From: Rickettsia tillamookensis | GTDB lineage: Bacteria > Pseudomonadota > Alphaproteobacteria > Rickettsiales > Rickettsiaceae | Direction: 5' to 3' | NCBI RefSeq assembly: GCF_016743795.2 | Contig: NZ_CP060138.2 | Coordinates: 124,001-188,000 of the forward strand | DNA length: 64,000 bases | Part shown: one piece after another, positions 63,150 through 64,000 of the stretch | Layout: every line of letters begins with the position of its first letter | Position numbering within the stretch: position 1 is the stretch's first letter | Notes under the pieces: generated by a model | What the model was told of the DNA's origin: nothing | Seen by the model: the letters and a program-made list of their open reading frames with translations, nothing else | Database searches by the model: none | Translations under genes and position numbers: made by a program

Positions 63150-63893
63150 ATGAATGAAAAAATAGCAATTTTAAGTGCATACAGTTTTGTTAATATAGAA
63201 GAACCGGCGAATTTGATACCGAAACTTTTGCTTATCGGTAAAAAAAAATATGTTAGAGGTACTATTTTATTAGCTAACGAAGGTTTTAACGGTTCTTTTT
63301 CAGGCTCATATGAAAATGTAAATCTTGTACTTGAAGAACTAATAAAACTAACCTATCCCAAAGATGTTAACGTTAAAATAAATTATAGTGATGTTCATCC
63401 TTTTCATAAGCTGAAAGTTAGACTTAAGAAAGAGATTGTAGCGATGAATGTCGATGATTTGAATGTTGATTTATTTAAAGGCGAATATATAGAGCCGAAA
63501 GATTGGGATGAATTTATCACCAAACAAAATGTTATAGTAATAGATACTCGTAATGATTATGAAGTTGAGGTCGGTACATTTAAATCGGCAATTAATCCTA
63601 ATACTAAAACATTTAAACAGTTTCCTGCTTGGGTTCAGCAGAATCAAGAATTGCTCAAAGGTAAGAAAATTGCTATGGTTTGTACAGGTGGTATTAGGTG
63701 TGAAAAATCCACCAGCCTACTTAAAAGCATAGGTTATGAAGAGGTATATCATTTAAAGGGTGGTATATTGCAGTATTTAGAAGATACGCAAAACAAGAAT
63801 AATTTATGGCAAGGTGAATGTTTCGTCTTTGATGATAGGAGAGCAGTAGCAGATGATTTGTCACCCGCTGAAGGACATTGGTTACAGAGATAG
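63150..63893 (+). CDS. trhO: tRNA uridine(34) hydroxylase TrhO (rhodanese domain)
   Basis: 247 residues of the TrhO/YceA family, which hydroxylates U34 of some tRNAs in an oxygen-dependent reaction. The N-terminal acylphosphatase-like domain has [17 protein letters not shown]. The rhodanese domain has [15 protein letters not shown] and the active loop [12 protein letters not shown] with Cys178 and Cys184, then [17 protein letters not shown]. The ending [13 protein letters not shown] is typical. Length is near that of short family members. Confidence 0.93.
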   Translation: MNEKIAILSAYSFVNIEEPANLIPKLLLIGKKKYVRGTILLANEGFNGSFSGSYENVNLVLEELIKLTYPKDVNVKINYSDVHPFHKLKVRLKKEIVAMNVDDLNVDLFKGEYIEPKDWDEFITKQNVIVIDTRNDYEVEVGTFKSAINPNTKTFKQFPAWVQQNQELLKGKKIAMVCTGGIRCEKSTSLLKSIGYEEVYHLKGGILQYLEDTQNKNNLWQGECFVFDDRRAVADDLSPAEGHWLQR

Positions 63894-63922
63894 ATGTCGT
63901 TGCCCGATTTTCCATACCTAAT

Positions 63923-64000
63923 CGTCATTGCGAGGAGCGAAGCGACGTGGCAATCCAGAAAAAATAATAAAAAAATTCTGATTTACAGAATTTTTTACTG
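63923..64000. repeat. Family B palindrome, cut by the window edge
   Basis: Left arm cgtcattgcgaggagcgaag and the internal aaaaaattctg / cagaatttttt hairpin are present. The right arm lies past 64000. It follows trhO by 30 bases. Confidence 0.85.

Noticed and set aside
1..64000. CRISPR array suggested by the many short repeats
   Set aside because: The repeats are dispersed inverted elements without regular spacers, and no cas gene is present.
1..64000. Insertion sequence or prophage
   Set aside because: No transposase, integrase or phage structural gene was recognised; the mobile-looking elements are all short and non-autonomous.

Overview
The window is AT-rich chromosomal DNA from an obligate intracellular alphaproteobacterium of the genus Rickettsia, most likely a core spotted fever group member. 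The evidence is a near-complete Sca2 autotransporter with its proline-rich tracts, five tandem virB6-like genes after virB3 and virB4, dense short palindromic repeats typical of Rickettsia (some inserted in frame inside genes), and several genes caught in early decay. I cannot name the species.

Layout. 1-5294 (minus): sca2, cut by the left edge. 5468-9441: cysS, rpsB, tsf. 9752-14256 (minus): a repeat-bearing hypothetical gene, waaA and a DUF374 acyltransferase-like gene (lipid A/Kdo assembly), and aatA. 14570-21036: a TPR-methyltransferase, mlaA, mlaC, a broken prs, alr, mlaE, mlaF and a small membrane protein. These give most of an Mla phospholipid transport system, without mlaD in the window. 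21113-23224 (minus): a TPR protein with what looks like a CheD/NTAN1-type deamidase domain, split by an in-frame TAA, followed by a second gene that may carry a degenerate copy of the same domain. 23396-24221: rpmB, rpmE and initiator tRNA-Met. 24646-26155: engB and an ArgB-like kinase-fold protein. 26168-44153: the type IV secretion block virB3, virB4, virB6a-e. 44360-47740: an orphan VapB-like remnant, pta, ackA and a DUF4272 gene. 47766-48478: duplicated fragments of trmD and ackA and a frameshifted small gene. 48530-56840: trmD, rplS, gapR-like (minus), secF, nuoF, lepB, rnc, era, ruvC and a SpoU-type methyltransferase. 56989-59132 (minus): an ELM1-family gene and mrp. 59232-63893: hflK, hflC, a DegP-type protease and trhO.

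Intergenic space is dominated by palindromic elements. I sort them into five working families by their ends: A (gtatac ends), B (cgtcattgcgag ends), C (tgtcattcccgcg ends), D (tgtcatcccgtgg ends) and E (one copy after cysS). They lie in most gaps between genes, including three gaps inside the virB operon. They overlap or supply stop codons (cysS, alr, SpoU-type gene, hflC), sit in frame inside trmD and twice inside the ELM1 gene, and are nested in one another, in one case with what looks like a target duplication.

The main points for follow-up are the nested palindromes, the ackA-trmD partial tandem duplication carrying different cargo genes, the split CheD/NTAN1-like gene pair, the two-family palindrome insertions in the ELM1 gene, and the hierarchical repeat at the end of virB6a. 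No CRISPR array, prophage, insertion sequence or rRNA gene was seen.
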